Below the pieces are notes generated by a model, which searched no databases, was not told the DNA's origin, and was given only the letters and a program-made list of their open reading frames with translations. Both the position numbers and the translations under genes were made by a program. A DNA stretch of 64,000 bases from Geminocystis sp. NIES-3709 (GTDB taxonomy: Bacteria; Cyanobacteriota; Cyanobacteriia; Cyanobacteriales; Cyanobacteriaceae): NCBI RefSeq assembly GCF_001548115.1, contig NZ_AP014821.1, positions 1,240,001 to 1,304,000 on the forward strand, written 5' to 3'. Shown here in pieces: positions 18,947 to 27,597 of the stretch. How positions within the stretch are numbered: position 1 is the stretch's first letter; the number at the start of each line of letters is the position of its first letter.

Positions 18947-20297
18947 CGGTACTTAGACAAAACAATAACAACAATTAAGCTATAATTTTTACATCATATT
19001 GCTTTTAGGTCAAAATGAAAGAAATTACTTCTTCATCAATGCCCCCATGTTTCAATCGCTGGTGTGAAAAAATAGACCCAGTCTTAAAAACAAAGGCACA
19101 AAAACGAGAGTTTAGAAATTATTTGGGCGGTTTATTAGGAGATTCTCAAAGAAAAAATATAACTCAAATTGCCCATAATAATCTTGATATTACTTATCAT
19201 AAATTACACCATTTCTTAACAGAGTCCACTTGGAATTATGATGAGGTAAATGATAAAAGATTAGAAATTATTGCATCCTGTCGTCAAACAAAAATTAGTC
19301 GATGTTTCTCCTTAATTATAGACGATTCAGGTCATCGTAAAAGTGGAAACTTTACTGACTGTGTGGGAAGACAATATATTGGTGAAATTGGCAAAACTGA
19401 TAATGGTAATGTTATAGTCACTACTCACATTTATGATGGTGTGAGAAGTTTTCCTTTAGACGTTGAATTATATGAAAAAGCCGAAAATTTCCCTGAAGGA
19501 AAAGACGCTCCACAATTTCAGAAAAAACCAGACATTGCCTTTAATTTAATTGAAAAATGTTTAAATCGAAATTATTGTCCCCAAATAATTTTAATGGATG
19601 GTGGTTATGGAAACAATACTAATTTATTAGGCAAACTAGAAAAAAAGAATTTAAAATATATAGGAATTATTGCTAAAAATAGATTAGTAAAATTGGTAAA
19701 ACAAGATTTTATCGAGTCTGAAAAAACCATAGCTGAAATAGCAAAATCATTACCCCAAGATAGTTTTGAAAAAATAAGAATAGGAAAAAATCGAGAAAAA
19801 ACTCTTTGGGTAGCAACGATAAATATTGAATTATCAGCTTTGTCGGGAATAAAAACTGTAGCTATCGTCATGAATGCAGATACTTTTGAAAATTCCACAG
19901 ATATTGATTATTTAATGACTAATGAAATAGGAGAAAAAGTGTGTGGAAATTGGATAGTAGAAACTTATACACAAAGAAATTGGATAGAAGTATTTTACCG
20001 TGAAATCAAGGGATGGTTAGGGTTATCACAATACCAAGTGAGAAATAAAAGAAGTTTAATGAGACATTTTATCTTGGTATTTTGTGCCTACACTTTTATT
20101 CAATGGCATCGTTTGACAGGAGGTTTAAGAAGACAATGGGGGAATAAACCGTTAAATACTTTTGCTGAGGCATTGGAAGCGTTTCGTAATGCTGTGTCTT
20201 TTCGCTTTTTTCAATGGTTAAAAGACAATGTGGAAGTATTTAGTTTATATAAAGCTAGTTTAGGGTTTATTTGGGCATAATTTTTGTCTAAGTACCG
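18947..20297 (+). mobile_element. Intact IS701-type insertion sequence
   Basis: Perfect 16-base inverted repeats, cggtacttagacaaaa at 18947-18962 and its complement at 20282-20297, bound 1351 bases with one full transposase gene. TTAT flanks both sides (18943-18946 and 20298-20301), a 4-bp target duplication as is usual for IS701. A decayed relative lies at 26011-27176. Confidence 0.93.
19015..20280 (+). CDS. IS701-family transposase
   Basis: The 421-residue DDE transposase has its first catalytic Asp in FSLIIDDSGHRKSG (about 101), the second in IILMDGGYGNN (about 195), and the Glu region in QRNWIEVFYREIKGWLGLSQYQVR (about 325-350). This fold and the 4-bp duplication fit IS701. The frame is complete with no visible lesions and fills the element. 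It is the source copy against which the remnants at 26011-26089 and 27022-27176 can be read. Confidence 0.9.
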   Translation: MKEITSSSMPPCFNRWCEKIDPVLKTKAQKREFRNYLGGLLGDSQRKNITQIAHNNLDITYHKLHHFLTESTWNYDEVNDKRLEIIASCRQTKISRCFSLIIDDSGHRKSGNFTDCVGRQYIGEIGKTDNGNVIVTTHIYDGVRSFPLDVELYEKAENFPEGKDAPQFQKKPDIAFNLIEKCLNRNYCPQIILMDGGYGNNTNLLGKLEKKNLKYIGIIAKNRLVKLVKQDFIESEKTIAEIAKSLPQDSFEKIRIGKNREKTLWVATINIELSALSGIKTVAIVMNADTFENSTDIDYLMTNEIGEKVCGNWIVETYTQRNWIEVFYREIKGWLGLSQYQVRNKRSLMRHFILVFCAYTFIQWHRLTGGLRRQWGNKPLNTFAEALEAFRNAVSFRFFQWLKDNVEVFSLYKASLGFIWA

Positions 20298-20314
20298 TTA
20301 TATTATTTTTGAAC

Positions 20315-20878
20315 ATGGCAAATCTTCAAATCCGTAAACTTCATCGTAAATTCGCACCAATTCTATTCCTTCCTCTTTTAATCACTGCCTTAACAGGAGT
20401 TTTTTATCGTGTTGCTAGAAGTTGGTTCGGTTTATCAGATGAATTAGGTGAAAATGTTTTAGCTTTACATGAAGGCAAGTTTTTGGGTGAACCTTTAGTA
20501 CCTTTTTATGTGTTATTTCTGGGCTTAGGATTATTAGCGATGATAGTTACTGGGCTGATGATGTTTAAGCAGAGAAAACAAAAAGCGATTACTGCTTCTG
20601 GTAAATTAAATTTTCGCCTTCTTCATAGCTTTCTTGCCCCCATTCTATTCTTACCATTATTAATTAGTGCTACAACAGGGATTGCCTATCGTTTGGGTGA
20701 AACTGGGTTGGGCTTGTCGGAAGAACAAATTGAAATCTTAATGGATATTCATCAGGGAAACTATTTAGGTTCATTTCTGCGAGTTATTTATGTTTTACTG
20801 GTAGGTTTCGGGCTATTAGGAATATTAGTAACAGGTATTCAGATGACTGGTTTATTTCGTAAACGCTCTGTTAACTAA
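20315..20878 (+). CDS. PepSY-associated membrane protein
   Basis: This 187-residue protein (counted from the ATG at 20315, chosen over an in-frame TTG six bases earlier) has four membrane segments in two homologous halves. LHRKFAPILFLPLLITALTG near the start is echoed by LHSFLAPILFLPLLISATTG near residue 110, and each half has GLG-type loops. This is the PepSY_TM layout seen in iron-reductase-like and sensor-accessory proteins. The IS701 element ends only 17 bases before the start, so its native promoter has been cut off. It precedes the response regulator and may belong to that signalling unit. Confidence 0.7.
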   Translation: MANLQIRKLHRKFAPILFLPLLITALTGVFYRVARSWFGLSDELGENVLALHEGKFLGEPLVPFYVLFLGLGLLAMIVTGLMMFKQRKQKAITASGKLNFRLLHSFLAPILFLPLLISATTGIAYRLGETGLGLSEEQIEILMDIHQGNYLGSFLRVIYVLLVGFGLLGILVTGIQMTGLFRKRSVN

Positions 20879-20953
20879 AATCCCAAAATTTAATATACTG
20901 TCATGTATCAGTTTTTAGTTGTTAACTTTGATCCCGTATTTCTCAAAAAAGAG

Positions 20954-21628
20954 ATGAGAATACTATTAGTAGAGGACGATTCACGGATTGCAAAACCCTT
21001 AGCTGAAACTCTTAGTGATTGTCAATATCAAGTAGATGTGGCTGAAGATGGAGAAGTTGGTTGGAACTATCTGGAAATCCTCAATTATGATGTCATTATT
21101 CTCGATGTCATGTTACCTAAACTCAACGGTATTCAACTTTGTCAACGCCTACGTCAAGCAAATATTCAAACCCCTGTCTTAATGTTAACCGCACGGGATA
21201 GTAGCCAAGATAAAGTCTTAGGATTAGATGCAGGGGCAGATGATTATGTAGTTAAACCCTTTGATTTAGCTGAATTAACCGCCCGTATTCGAGCCTTACT
21301 GCGACGAGGAAATAACACTTTCCCACCCGTGTTAGAATGGGGTGACTTGCGTTTAAATCCTAGTAATTATGAAGTTTTTTACGGAAAACAACTTTTATCT
21401 TTAACTCCCAAAGAATATCAATTATTGGAACTATTTTTGCGTAAACCTCAACGAGTTCTAAGTCGTAGGCAAATTTTAGATCAACTTTGGTCTTATGAAG
21501 AACCACCGGGTGAAGAAACCGTTAAAGTTCACCTTAAAGATTTACGCAAAAAGTTAAGAAATGCAGGTATATCTTCTGATTTTATTGAAACCGTCTATGG
21601 TATTGGCTATCGTCTCAAGCCCCTCTAA
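20954..21628 (+). CDS. OmpR-family response regulator
   Basis: The receiver domain (1-118) has the acidic pocket VEDD (6-9), phospho-acceptor Asp51 in IILDVMLP and Lys in VVKPFD. The winged-helix DNA-binding domain (about 128-224) has LTPKEYQLLELFLRKPQRVLS-like sequence and ends ETVYGIGYRL. I start at the ATG at 20954 (MRILLVEDD) because the 17 residues from the upstream ATG at 20903 do not belong to the receiver fold. Total 224 residues. The cognate kinase is probably the gene at 24347, now separated by a 2.5-kb insertion. The pair resembles the Synechocystis RppA/NrsR class, but targets are unknown. Confidence 0.92.
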   Translation: MRILLVEDDSRIAKPLAETLSDCQYQVDVAEDGEVGWNYLEILNYDVIILDVMLPKLNGIQLCQRLRQANIQTPVLMLTARDSSQDKVLGLDAGADDYVVKPFDLAELTARIRALLRRGNNTFPPVLEWGDLRLNPSNYEVFYGKQLLSLTPKEYQLLELFLRKPQRVLSRRQILDQLWSYEEPPGEETVKVHLKDLRKKLRNAGISSDFIETVYGIGYRLKPL

Positions 21629-22444
21629 TCATCAGGACTGTTTCAAAGTAAGTCGGTAAAAATGTTGGGGTGTTAGGGTATTAGGATATTGGGGGGATTT
21701 CTTGTCTCCAGATTTTAAGTAATAATAAAAAATCTTAAGATAATCATAAACTGATTATAAATTATAACTGTACTTTAGACTAAATGAGAAGGAAATAACG
21801 ACACAAAAGACTTTGAGAGAAAATAGAGAGAAAATAAAAATAATCACAAATTCAATTCTCTCTCTATGAACAAATATAACAGACTTCAACAATTTCGTCT
21901 TGACACTCATCAAATGTTATTCAAAAGTAAGGATGCCACTTTTCAATTAATGGATAGTATCATGGCTACGGAAAATGCTCGTAGTCTAGCAGAATTTTCT
22001 TTGTCTCCTTTTTTTCATCGCCAATGGTCTAGCACTTATGAAGCCATAGAAGATTGTCGCCCCAATAGCAATAAACTGATGAAAAGATATATTCAAGAAA
22101 TACCACCTTCAGAATATTTTTTATTTGGCATCGATCATACCCCCTGGGAATGTCCAGATAGTCCAACCATGAAAGACAGAACTTATCAGTATTCTCATTC
22201 ATCCCTCAATTCATCTGTAATAGGACAAGGATATAGCACCATAGCATGGTTGCTCCAATTAGATCATCAGGGTAGTTGGACATTACCCTTAAGACATGAA
22301 AGAATCACATCTTTTGAAACTCCTTTAAGTAAAGCAACATGGAAATTAAATAAGTCTGAAAATTTCCCCAATGCCGATGAAGTTTTGGAAATGGAAGATT
22401 CATCTTTAGGTCAAATACGAATTAGTAAGCTAAGACGCATTTAA

Positions 22445-23597
22445 CTTACATTGATTAATTCACCCTTATTCTTAAATTTTTTACTCCAATTAATTACTAA
22501 ACCTCCTTCATTTAATAAGTAATTTACTGTTTTTTCTAGCTGTTCTTTATTTTCAAAGTTTCTATAAGCTATATATTCCTTTGCCGAATGCCACACTAAT
22601 TCTATTAAGTTATAATCTGGACTATATACCGGTAAATATTCTAGTCTTATATTCGGTAGATTTTTTTCTATTTTTTCTACTATTTCCTTTTTTTATGGAA
22701 ACTTGCGTTGTCTAATATTATGATTATTTTCGGACCACATTCTTTAAAATCTTTTTCATCATTTCCCTTACTTACCCATTCATTTTTTATTTCTTCCCAT
22801 AACTTTTTTAATTGTTCACAAAACGTTTCTGAATCACCTTTTTTTATTACAAAACATCTTCTTTTTTTATCCGAATATCTTATTCCTCCCATGATATTTA
22901 CTCTTCCTCTTCTTCTTTCTCCCTTCACCTTTTTTCTTTTTCCTTTTTTCGTCCATGTTTTTCTTCTTATCACCCTTAAACTAAAACCACATTCATGAGG
23001 GGCTGTGTGGCGAATTTAGTTCGCCACTTTAAACGCCCCATCCCAAAACCATACTTGAACTAACTCAGGATTCTCTTTACCTATTTCTATGTAATGTTCT
23101 AATTTTTCTTTAAATGCTTTTCTTTGTTCTTGATTTTGTTTGTCTTCTAAACTATATTTTCCCCAAATATAACTATACTTTTTTCTTTTTAATATCCTCA
23201 CTACTTGTGATTTGCTTAATTTAATTCCTGTTTCTTTTTCCAAATGTTCTGATAATCTTTGCCCCGTCCATCGACCAAAATCATATCCAAAATCTTCAGG
23301 ATTTTTATCAACTACTTCTAATAATCTTTCAATATATTTATCCGTTGCTTTTGTTTGGTTTCCTTTTCTTCTTTTATCTTGCAATGAATCTACATTATTA
23401 GGATTACCATGAACTGCCCAGTAAGCCACCGTTTTGGGGGAACAACCCAAAAAAACTGCTATTTCTTGATAATTTTTACCATCATTCTCTAATAAAAATA
23501 TTAAAATTCTTTCCCTGACTTCCGATCTCTTTTCTATTTTTAAAGCATCTTGTAGATACTTTCTTTCTTCCTCTGACAAAAAATTTTTAGAAGGCAT
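22445..23597 (-). pseudogene. IS630 transposase pseudogene (copy 2)
   Basis: From the ATG at 23597 the frame gives two helix-turn-helix segments (NYQEIAVFLGCSPKTVAYW; KSQVVRILKRKKYSY) up to VQVWFWD, the first catalytic Asp. There a 41-base palindromic insert (22999-23039) adds a stop. The frame resumes as ECGFSLRVIRRKTW and reaches IIIILDNASFHKK (second Asp). A one-base loss in an A tract at 22688-22694 shifts the rest, which otherwise reads YLPVYSPDYNLIELVWHSAK with the final Glu. All three catalytic residues remain encoded, but not in one protein. Confidence 0.85.
22999..23039. repeat. 41-bp imperfect palindrome inserted in a transposase gene
   Basis: GGGGC...GTGGCGAA, a 5-base loop, then TTCGCCAC...GCCCC. 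The inner eight base pairs are perfect and the GC content is far above its surroundings. It sits directly after the codon for the first catalytic Asp of the IS630 transposase and contributes a stop codon. The form is that of a very small mobile palindrome of the kind described for cyanobacteria. Confidence 0.75.
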
Positions 23598-24346
23598 AAA
23601 TCACACCTAAGTTTTATCTTTTCTGACTTAAATTATATACCAAATCAATGCGTCTTAGCTTAAATGGACTCAACTTCATTTTTACCATGCACCGTTACAA
23701 ACACTGAGTTTATTCAAAATTGAACGATTAAATCCGAAAAAAACAGGAGGTGAACATCGTCCACTATGGTTAATCTGGGTGGGAGAAGAGTTTTTGTCAT
23801 TGGAGAAGATTTGGAGTCAATATAGCCGACGATTTGGAGTGGATCATTGGTATCGTTTTGCACTCGCAGAGATTGCACTGGACTTTACCAAATTTTCGCA
23901 CTCCCATTCAGTGCCAAAGATGGAGTGATTTAATCGTCAATATTACTTGGCAATTATGGCTTTCAAAAGATTTAGTGCAAGAACACCATTTACCGTGACA
24001 AAAACCACAAGAGAATTTAACCCCTCAAAGAGTAGCCAGATCAATGATCTCATTATTGGTGGAGATTGGAAGTCCGACTTCAACTCCTAAAAGTCGAGGA
24101 AAATCCAACGGCTGGGAAAAAGGACGAAAAAGAAACAAAGCAAAGGTTTATCCGACGATAAAAAAACGGCAATCCAAAAATAAAAAAGGGAAAAAAACAT
24201 AAATTTTAAGGAATAACTAATTCAATTTATTTTCTCTTGAGGCTAATTTTTGTTAGCTTACTTATTGTCTTGAAATATTTTATTAGTCTAAAGTACAGTT
24301 ATAAAAACTCGTTACTTATTACTCCTCCTTAAACCAAAATTCTAAA

Positions 24347-25708
24347 ATGAAACAGCCCGACTCTAATCGCCCCTTTGTACTTAGCCCTCGTTTTCAATCT
24401 CTACGATGGCAAATCTTAGGCTATAGTCTAGCAATTATGATAGGAATTAGTGCCATTTCTATTATTCTCGTTTACCAATATTTTGCCCATAGTCTTTATC
24501 AACAAGTAAATGAACGTTTAAAAGTTTTAGCAGATTCGGCGGCACATAGTTTAGAGGCAATTAAGAAAGATAAAAACGCCCTTATAAATCCCCCTATTCG
24601 CCGTTTGGATGGAGATGGTGATCTAGATTTATCTTGGCAAAATCTTCAGCAATCAGGACAATCCATTGAATGGTTTGATCAAGATCAAAAGTTTTTAGGA
24701 AAATCAGGAAAACTTAATTTTTCTAGTCCTTTAATTTTAGGTGAGCAAACATTGTCTGGAAAACCACCTATTCAACTGCTAACGATTACAGTATATAACA
24801 ATAAACATTCTCAAGGACAAGATATTAATGCTTCAGAAACTTATATTGTTGGTTATATTCGTGTAGCTGAATCAACAGAACATATTCACGCTAATTTACA
24901 GCGTTTATTATGGGGTTTTAGTATTGGCAATCTGTTAACTTTAGGTTTAATTGGTTTCGGTGGAATAATATTAACTCGTCAAGCCCTTAAACCTCTAGCT
25001 AAAAGTTATGAACAACTCCAGCAATTTACAGGTGATGCGTCACATGAGTTACGGAGTCCTTTAACTGCAATTAAAACTTCCGTAGAAGTACTACATAGTC
25101 ACCCCGAACGAATTCATCCTCAAGACTGGGAGAAATTAACCAATATTTTGAGTGCAACGGAGCAAATGAAACATTTAGTTGAAGATTTATTATTACTTGC
25201 CCGTACTGATAATGATTTAGATTTTATGGCACAGGATATTGTCAATATTCCTTTAGAAGACTTATTAGATGATGTACTTTTATCTTTAGAACCTCAAGCG
25301 GAACAAAAAGCAATTAATGTCAAAGTTCACTATTTTCAGTCAGTGATTGTTCAAGGCAATGCTTTTCAGTTACAAAGATTGTTCTCTAATTTATTAAACA
25401 ATGCCATAAAATATACACCTTCCGAAGGACAGATCAAAATAACCTTACAGCAAGAGGAAAAAAAAGCTATCATTCAAATTGAAGATTCAGGTATAGGCAT
25501 TTCTGCTGAACAATTGCCGTTCATTTTCGATCGCTTTTGGAGGGCAGAATCTGCTCGAACTCCGCAGATTAAGGGAACTGGTTTAGGCTTGGCGATCGCT
25601 GAGAGTATTGTTCAAGCTCATGAAGGTAAAATTACGGTAAAAAGTCAATTAAATAAAGGAAGTTGCTTCACTGTGTATTTGCCAATCACAACACATTTCC
25701 AAGAATAA
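24347..25708 (+). CDS. Membrane sensor histidine kinase
   Basis: The 453-residue protein has membrane segments at about 22-44 and 189-209 enclosing an extracytoplasmic sensor domain of about 140 residues. A dimerisation box FTGDASHELRSPLTAIKTS holds phospho-acceptor His233. The catalytic domain has N box QRLFSNLLNNAIKYTP, G1 box EDSGIGIS and G2 box GTGLGLAIA. All key residues are present. It is almost certainly the partner of the OmpR-type regulator ending at 21628. The insertion sequence at 21762-24304 ends 42 bases before this start, so expression must now rely on a new or IS-derived promoter. Confidence 0.92.
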   Translation: MKQPDSNRPFVLSPRFQSLRWQILGYSLAIMIGISAISIILVYQYFAHSLYQQVNERLKVLADSAAHSLEAIKKDKNALINPPIRRLDGDGDLDLSWQNLQQSGQSIEWFDQDQKFLGKSGKLNFSSPLILGEQTLSGKPPIQLLTITVYNNKHSQGQDINASETYIVGYIRVAESTEHIHANLQRLLWGFSIGNLLTLGLIGFGGIILTRQALKPLAKSYEQLQQFTGDASHELRSPLTAIKTSVEVLHSHPERIHPQDWEKLTNILSATEQMKHLVEDLLLLARTDNDLDFMAQDIVNIPLEDLLDDVLLSLEPQAEQKAINVKVHYFQSVIVQGNAFQLQRLFSNLLNNAIKYTPSEGQIKITLQQEEKKAIIQIEDSGIGISAEQLPFIFDRFWRAESARTPQIKGTGLGLAIAESIVQAHEGKITVKSQLNKGSCFTVYLPITTHFQE

Positions 25709-25770
25709 ACCTCTTGCAAAATTAAAAATGAGCTAAAATCAACTAAAATCATCTAGCCACAAAAAAAGTA

Positions 25771-25967
25771 AGAAATTTATTTAACATCGGTAATAGATCC
25801 CGAGATTTTACCTCCTCATGTAGTGGTTAATTTATATGGGAAACGTTGGCGAATAGAAGAGGCATTTAATACAGTAAAAAGATTGTTAGGGTTGAGTTAT
25901 TTATGGACAGGTTCAATCAATGGAATCAAGTTGCAAATATGGGGAACTTGGTTATTTTATGGAGTAT
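25771..25967 (+). pseudogene. IS4-family transposase fragment
   Basis: About 65 codons read YLTSVIDPEILPPHVVVNLY then GKRWRIEEAFNTVKRLLGL and end at WLFYGV with a stop created by the inverted repeat of the next element. The YxxRWxIEExF type of motif holds the catalytic Glu of IS4-like transposases. No start or upstream catalytic Asp residues are present, so this is a relic. Confidence 0.7.
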
Positions 25968-26010
25968 AGAACCCATTTGGGATCTTTTTTTAGAAAAGTG
26001 ATACGATTAA

Positions 26011-26089
26011 CGGTACTTAGACAAAAATTAAGCCCAAATTAAGCCCAAACTAGCTTTATATGAGCTAAACACTTCCACATTGTCTTTTA
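26011..26089 (-). pseudogene. IS701-type remnant, right end
   Basis: The 16-base end repeat cggtacttagacaaaa (26011-26026) and the last codons of the transposase (minus strand, KDNVEVFSSYKASLGLIWA, with a TAATTTGGGCTTAA duplication after it) match the intact copy at 18947-20297. The match stops at the TA where the IS630 begins. Confidence 0.85.
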
Positions 26090-27021
26090 TAGTAATTCCA
26101 ACTAAGAATAGAACAGTATATGGTAAAATAAAGGAAATTATTATTCAATTTTATGTCTTATTGATTTAAGAAAAAAAGTAGTAAATTATGTCAGAAATGG
26201 TGGTACTGTTACCAATGGGGCTAAAATTTACCAAATAGGAAGAACAACCATCTATGAATGGTTAAAAAGACAAAATCTGTCTCCAATTAAAGTTGAACAT
26301 CGTCAAAGAAAACTAGATTGGAATGCTTTAAAAAAAGATGTTCAACAGAATCCAGATTTAAGATTGATTGACCGAGCTAGAAATTTTAATGTAACAATTA
26401 ATGCCATTTTTTTTAAGAGCAAAAAAATGAAAATTACTCGAAAAAAAAACAATTACGTTATCAAGAAAGAAAGCCAGAATTGAGAATCAAATATTATCGG
26501 GAATTACGAGAATTAATTTCCATATTTGGTAGTAAAAGTCTTGTATTTATTGATGAGTCAGGATTTGATTCTCGAGTATATTGTAAGTATGGGTGGTCAA
26601 AAAAAGGAAAAAAAATTTATGGGCAGCAGCAGGGAAAAAGAGAAGTTAGAGAGAATTTAATTACTGGGAGAAGAAAATACAAAAAAGATTTTATCGCACC
26701 AATGATTTTTCGAGGAAGTCTTAATGCTGAAAGTTTTGAAACATTGCTAGAAGTTCATTTATTACCTTCACTAACTATGCCATCAATTTTAATTATGAAT
26801 AATGCGCCGATTCATCGGAAAAATATAATCAAACAATTAATAGAAAACACAGAACACGAAGTAATATTTTTACCCCCTTACTCTCCAGATTTGAATGATA
26901 TTGAACATGATTTTAGTGCTTTAAAAAGAACAAGAATGTATGCTTCAATTGAAACTTATATAGATAAAATTATTTCCGATTATTGTATTTCTTAGTGTTC
27001 GGTTTTTATTTGGAATAACTA
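26090..27021 (+). mobile_element. IS630-family element (copy 3), inactive
   Basis: Imperfect inverted ends of about 26 bases, both containing tagt-attcca and gaaca, lie at 26090 and 27021, with TA just outside each. It is inserted in the IS701-type remnant. The transposase has a 5' frame lesion and a lost catalytic Asp. Confidence 0.85.
26153..26995 (+). pseudogene. IS630 transposase pseudogene (copy 3)
   Basis: The start ATG TCT TAT is followed by a frame break; the family sequence resumes as DLRKKVVNYVRNGGTVTNGA, then IYQIGRTTIYEWLKRQ. At 26441-26449 an A9C tract needs a -1 slip to enter the catalytic frame QLRYQERKPELRIKYYRELR. There the first Asp is in LVFIDESGFDS and the Glu in LNDIEHDFSALK. 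The second Asp is replaced by Asn (ILIMNNAPIH instead of the usual MDNAPIH). The 5' lesion and this substitution make it inactive. Confidence 0.85.
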
Positions 27022-27176
27022 TAAACTCTCGTTTTTGTGCCGTAGTTTTTAAGACTGGATCTATTTTTTCACACCAGCGATTAAAACCTTTAGTCCTGAG
27101 CAAAGCGAAGGAACTGGGGGCATTGATGAAGACGTAGTTTCTTTCATTTTGACCTAAAAGCAATATGATGTAAAGA
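27022..27176 (-). pseudogene. IS701-type remnant, left end with a 27-bp insert
   Basis: On the minus strand the leader (ttgcttttaggtcaaaatg) and the first codons of the transposase match the intact copy (MKETTSSSM then a break, IDPVLKTTAQKRE). At 27088-27114 a 27-base segment replaces one base of the intact sequence and breaks the frame. The outer 16-base end repeat is lost. About 1.1 kb of the middle of the gene is missing, replaced by IS630 copy 3. Confidence 0.8.
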
Positions 27177-27261
27177 TTAGCAGTTAATACCCTATTATAG
27201 TTAACTTATAGTTTCTCGACTATTTGCGATCGCACTTTTTGAAAAGATCCCAAATGGGTTC

Positions 27262-27388
27262 TATAGTTAATGAATGGCTAAAGGTACGGGGAAAAGAAGA
27301 AGGAGCATTGATTTGTCCTGTTTTTCGTGGTGGAAAAGTAATTGTAAGAAGATTATCAACCGATGGGGTGTTAAAAATTATCACTTTT
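27262..27388 (+). pseudogene. Tyrosine recombinase (integrase) fragment
   Basis: About 40 codons read VNEWLKVRGKEEGALICPVF then RGGKVIVRRLSTDGVLKII, the stretch of XerC/phage-type integrases leading up to the catalytic HxLR region, which is absent. It is cut on the left by the composite nest and on the right by a solo IS end (27389-27410). It is a relic that hints at an older integrative element. Confidence 0.65.
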
Positions 27389-27410
27389 ATAGTCTAAAGT
27401 ACAGTTATAA
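27389..27410. repeat. Solo end of the 21762-24304 type IS
   Basis: The word agtctaaagtacagttataa matches the inverted end of the decayed element at 24283-24304. No internal IS sequence is beside it. The following 187 bases to the next gene hold short spacer words (taggtgttagatattaggtt, tcaactgtcaactg) and no gene. Confidence 0.75.
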
Positions 27411-27597
27411 TAAAAGTCTGCGAACTTCTTTGCGACATGAGTGCATCGAGGCGTGAAATTTTACTATAACTATTTAATCGAACCTGATATTAGGTGTTAG
27501 ATATTAGGTTAAATAATGAAAAATCAAGGTTTTGAGGCTTACTTAGTTTTTAAATGAATAAAAGCAACTGTCAACTGTCAACTGAATATTGCCTAGC

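Larger units (their letters stand above)
22428..23660 (-). mobile_element. IS630-family element (copy 2), inactive
   Basis: Ends share agctaagacgcatt in inverted orientation (22428 onward and ending at 23660), with TA outside both (22426-22427, 23661-23662). Removing it restores the reading frame of the surrounding transposase. Its own transposase is broken in at least two places. It belongs to a different IS630 group from copies 1 and 3. Confidence 0.85.
21866..24201 (+). pseudogene. Transposase pseudogene interrupted by IS630 (NF041680-like)
   Basis: The first part (21866-22427) encodes about 187 residues including FLFGIDHTPWECPDSPTMKD, a DDE-type first-Asp region. The frame resumes after the nested IS: SK joins to WTQLHFYHAPLQTL, then KKTGGEHRPLWLIWVGEE. 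The family resembles the putative DDE transposases I know as NF041680; that name is from memory. Lesions beyond the IS: an apparent internal deletion near 22340, a one-base frameshift near 23870, and a TGA in place of Trp near 23996. It is dead. Confidence 0.75.
21762..24304 (+). mobile_element. Decayed DDE insertion sequence carrying a nested IS630
   Basis: Perfect 22-base inverted repeats, beginning ttataactgtactttagac, lie at 21762-21783 and 24283-24304. Inside are the N-terminal half of a transposase, a complete but damaged IS630 (22428-23660), and the C-terminal half. The same end sequence recurs alone at 27389-27410 and, degenerate, at 38758-38779. This insertion splits the response regulator from its histidine kinase. 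Confidence 0.85.
25967..27263. mobile_element. Composite nest: inverted-repeat element containing an IS701 remnant and an IS630
   Basis: A 24-base perfect inverted repeat begins tatagaacccatttgggatc at 25965 and ends with its complement at 27265. Similarity continues inward (aaaagtg...cgat). TA lies at both edges. Only about 45 and 87 bases of the outer element remain, around the IS701-type remnant (26011-27176), which in turn contains the IS630 at 26090-27021. Three layers of insertion are visible. Confidence 0.75.

Noticed and set aside
18746-18985. 79-codon frame before the IS701-type element
   Set aside because: It runs across the IS end, has no ribosome-binding site and shows no protein-like conservation pattern.
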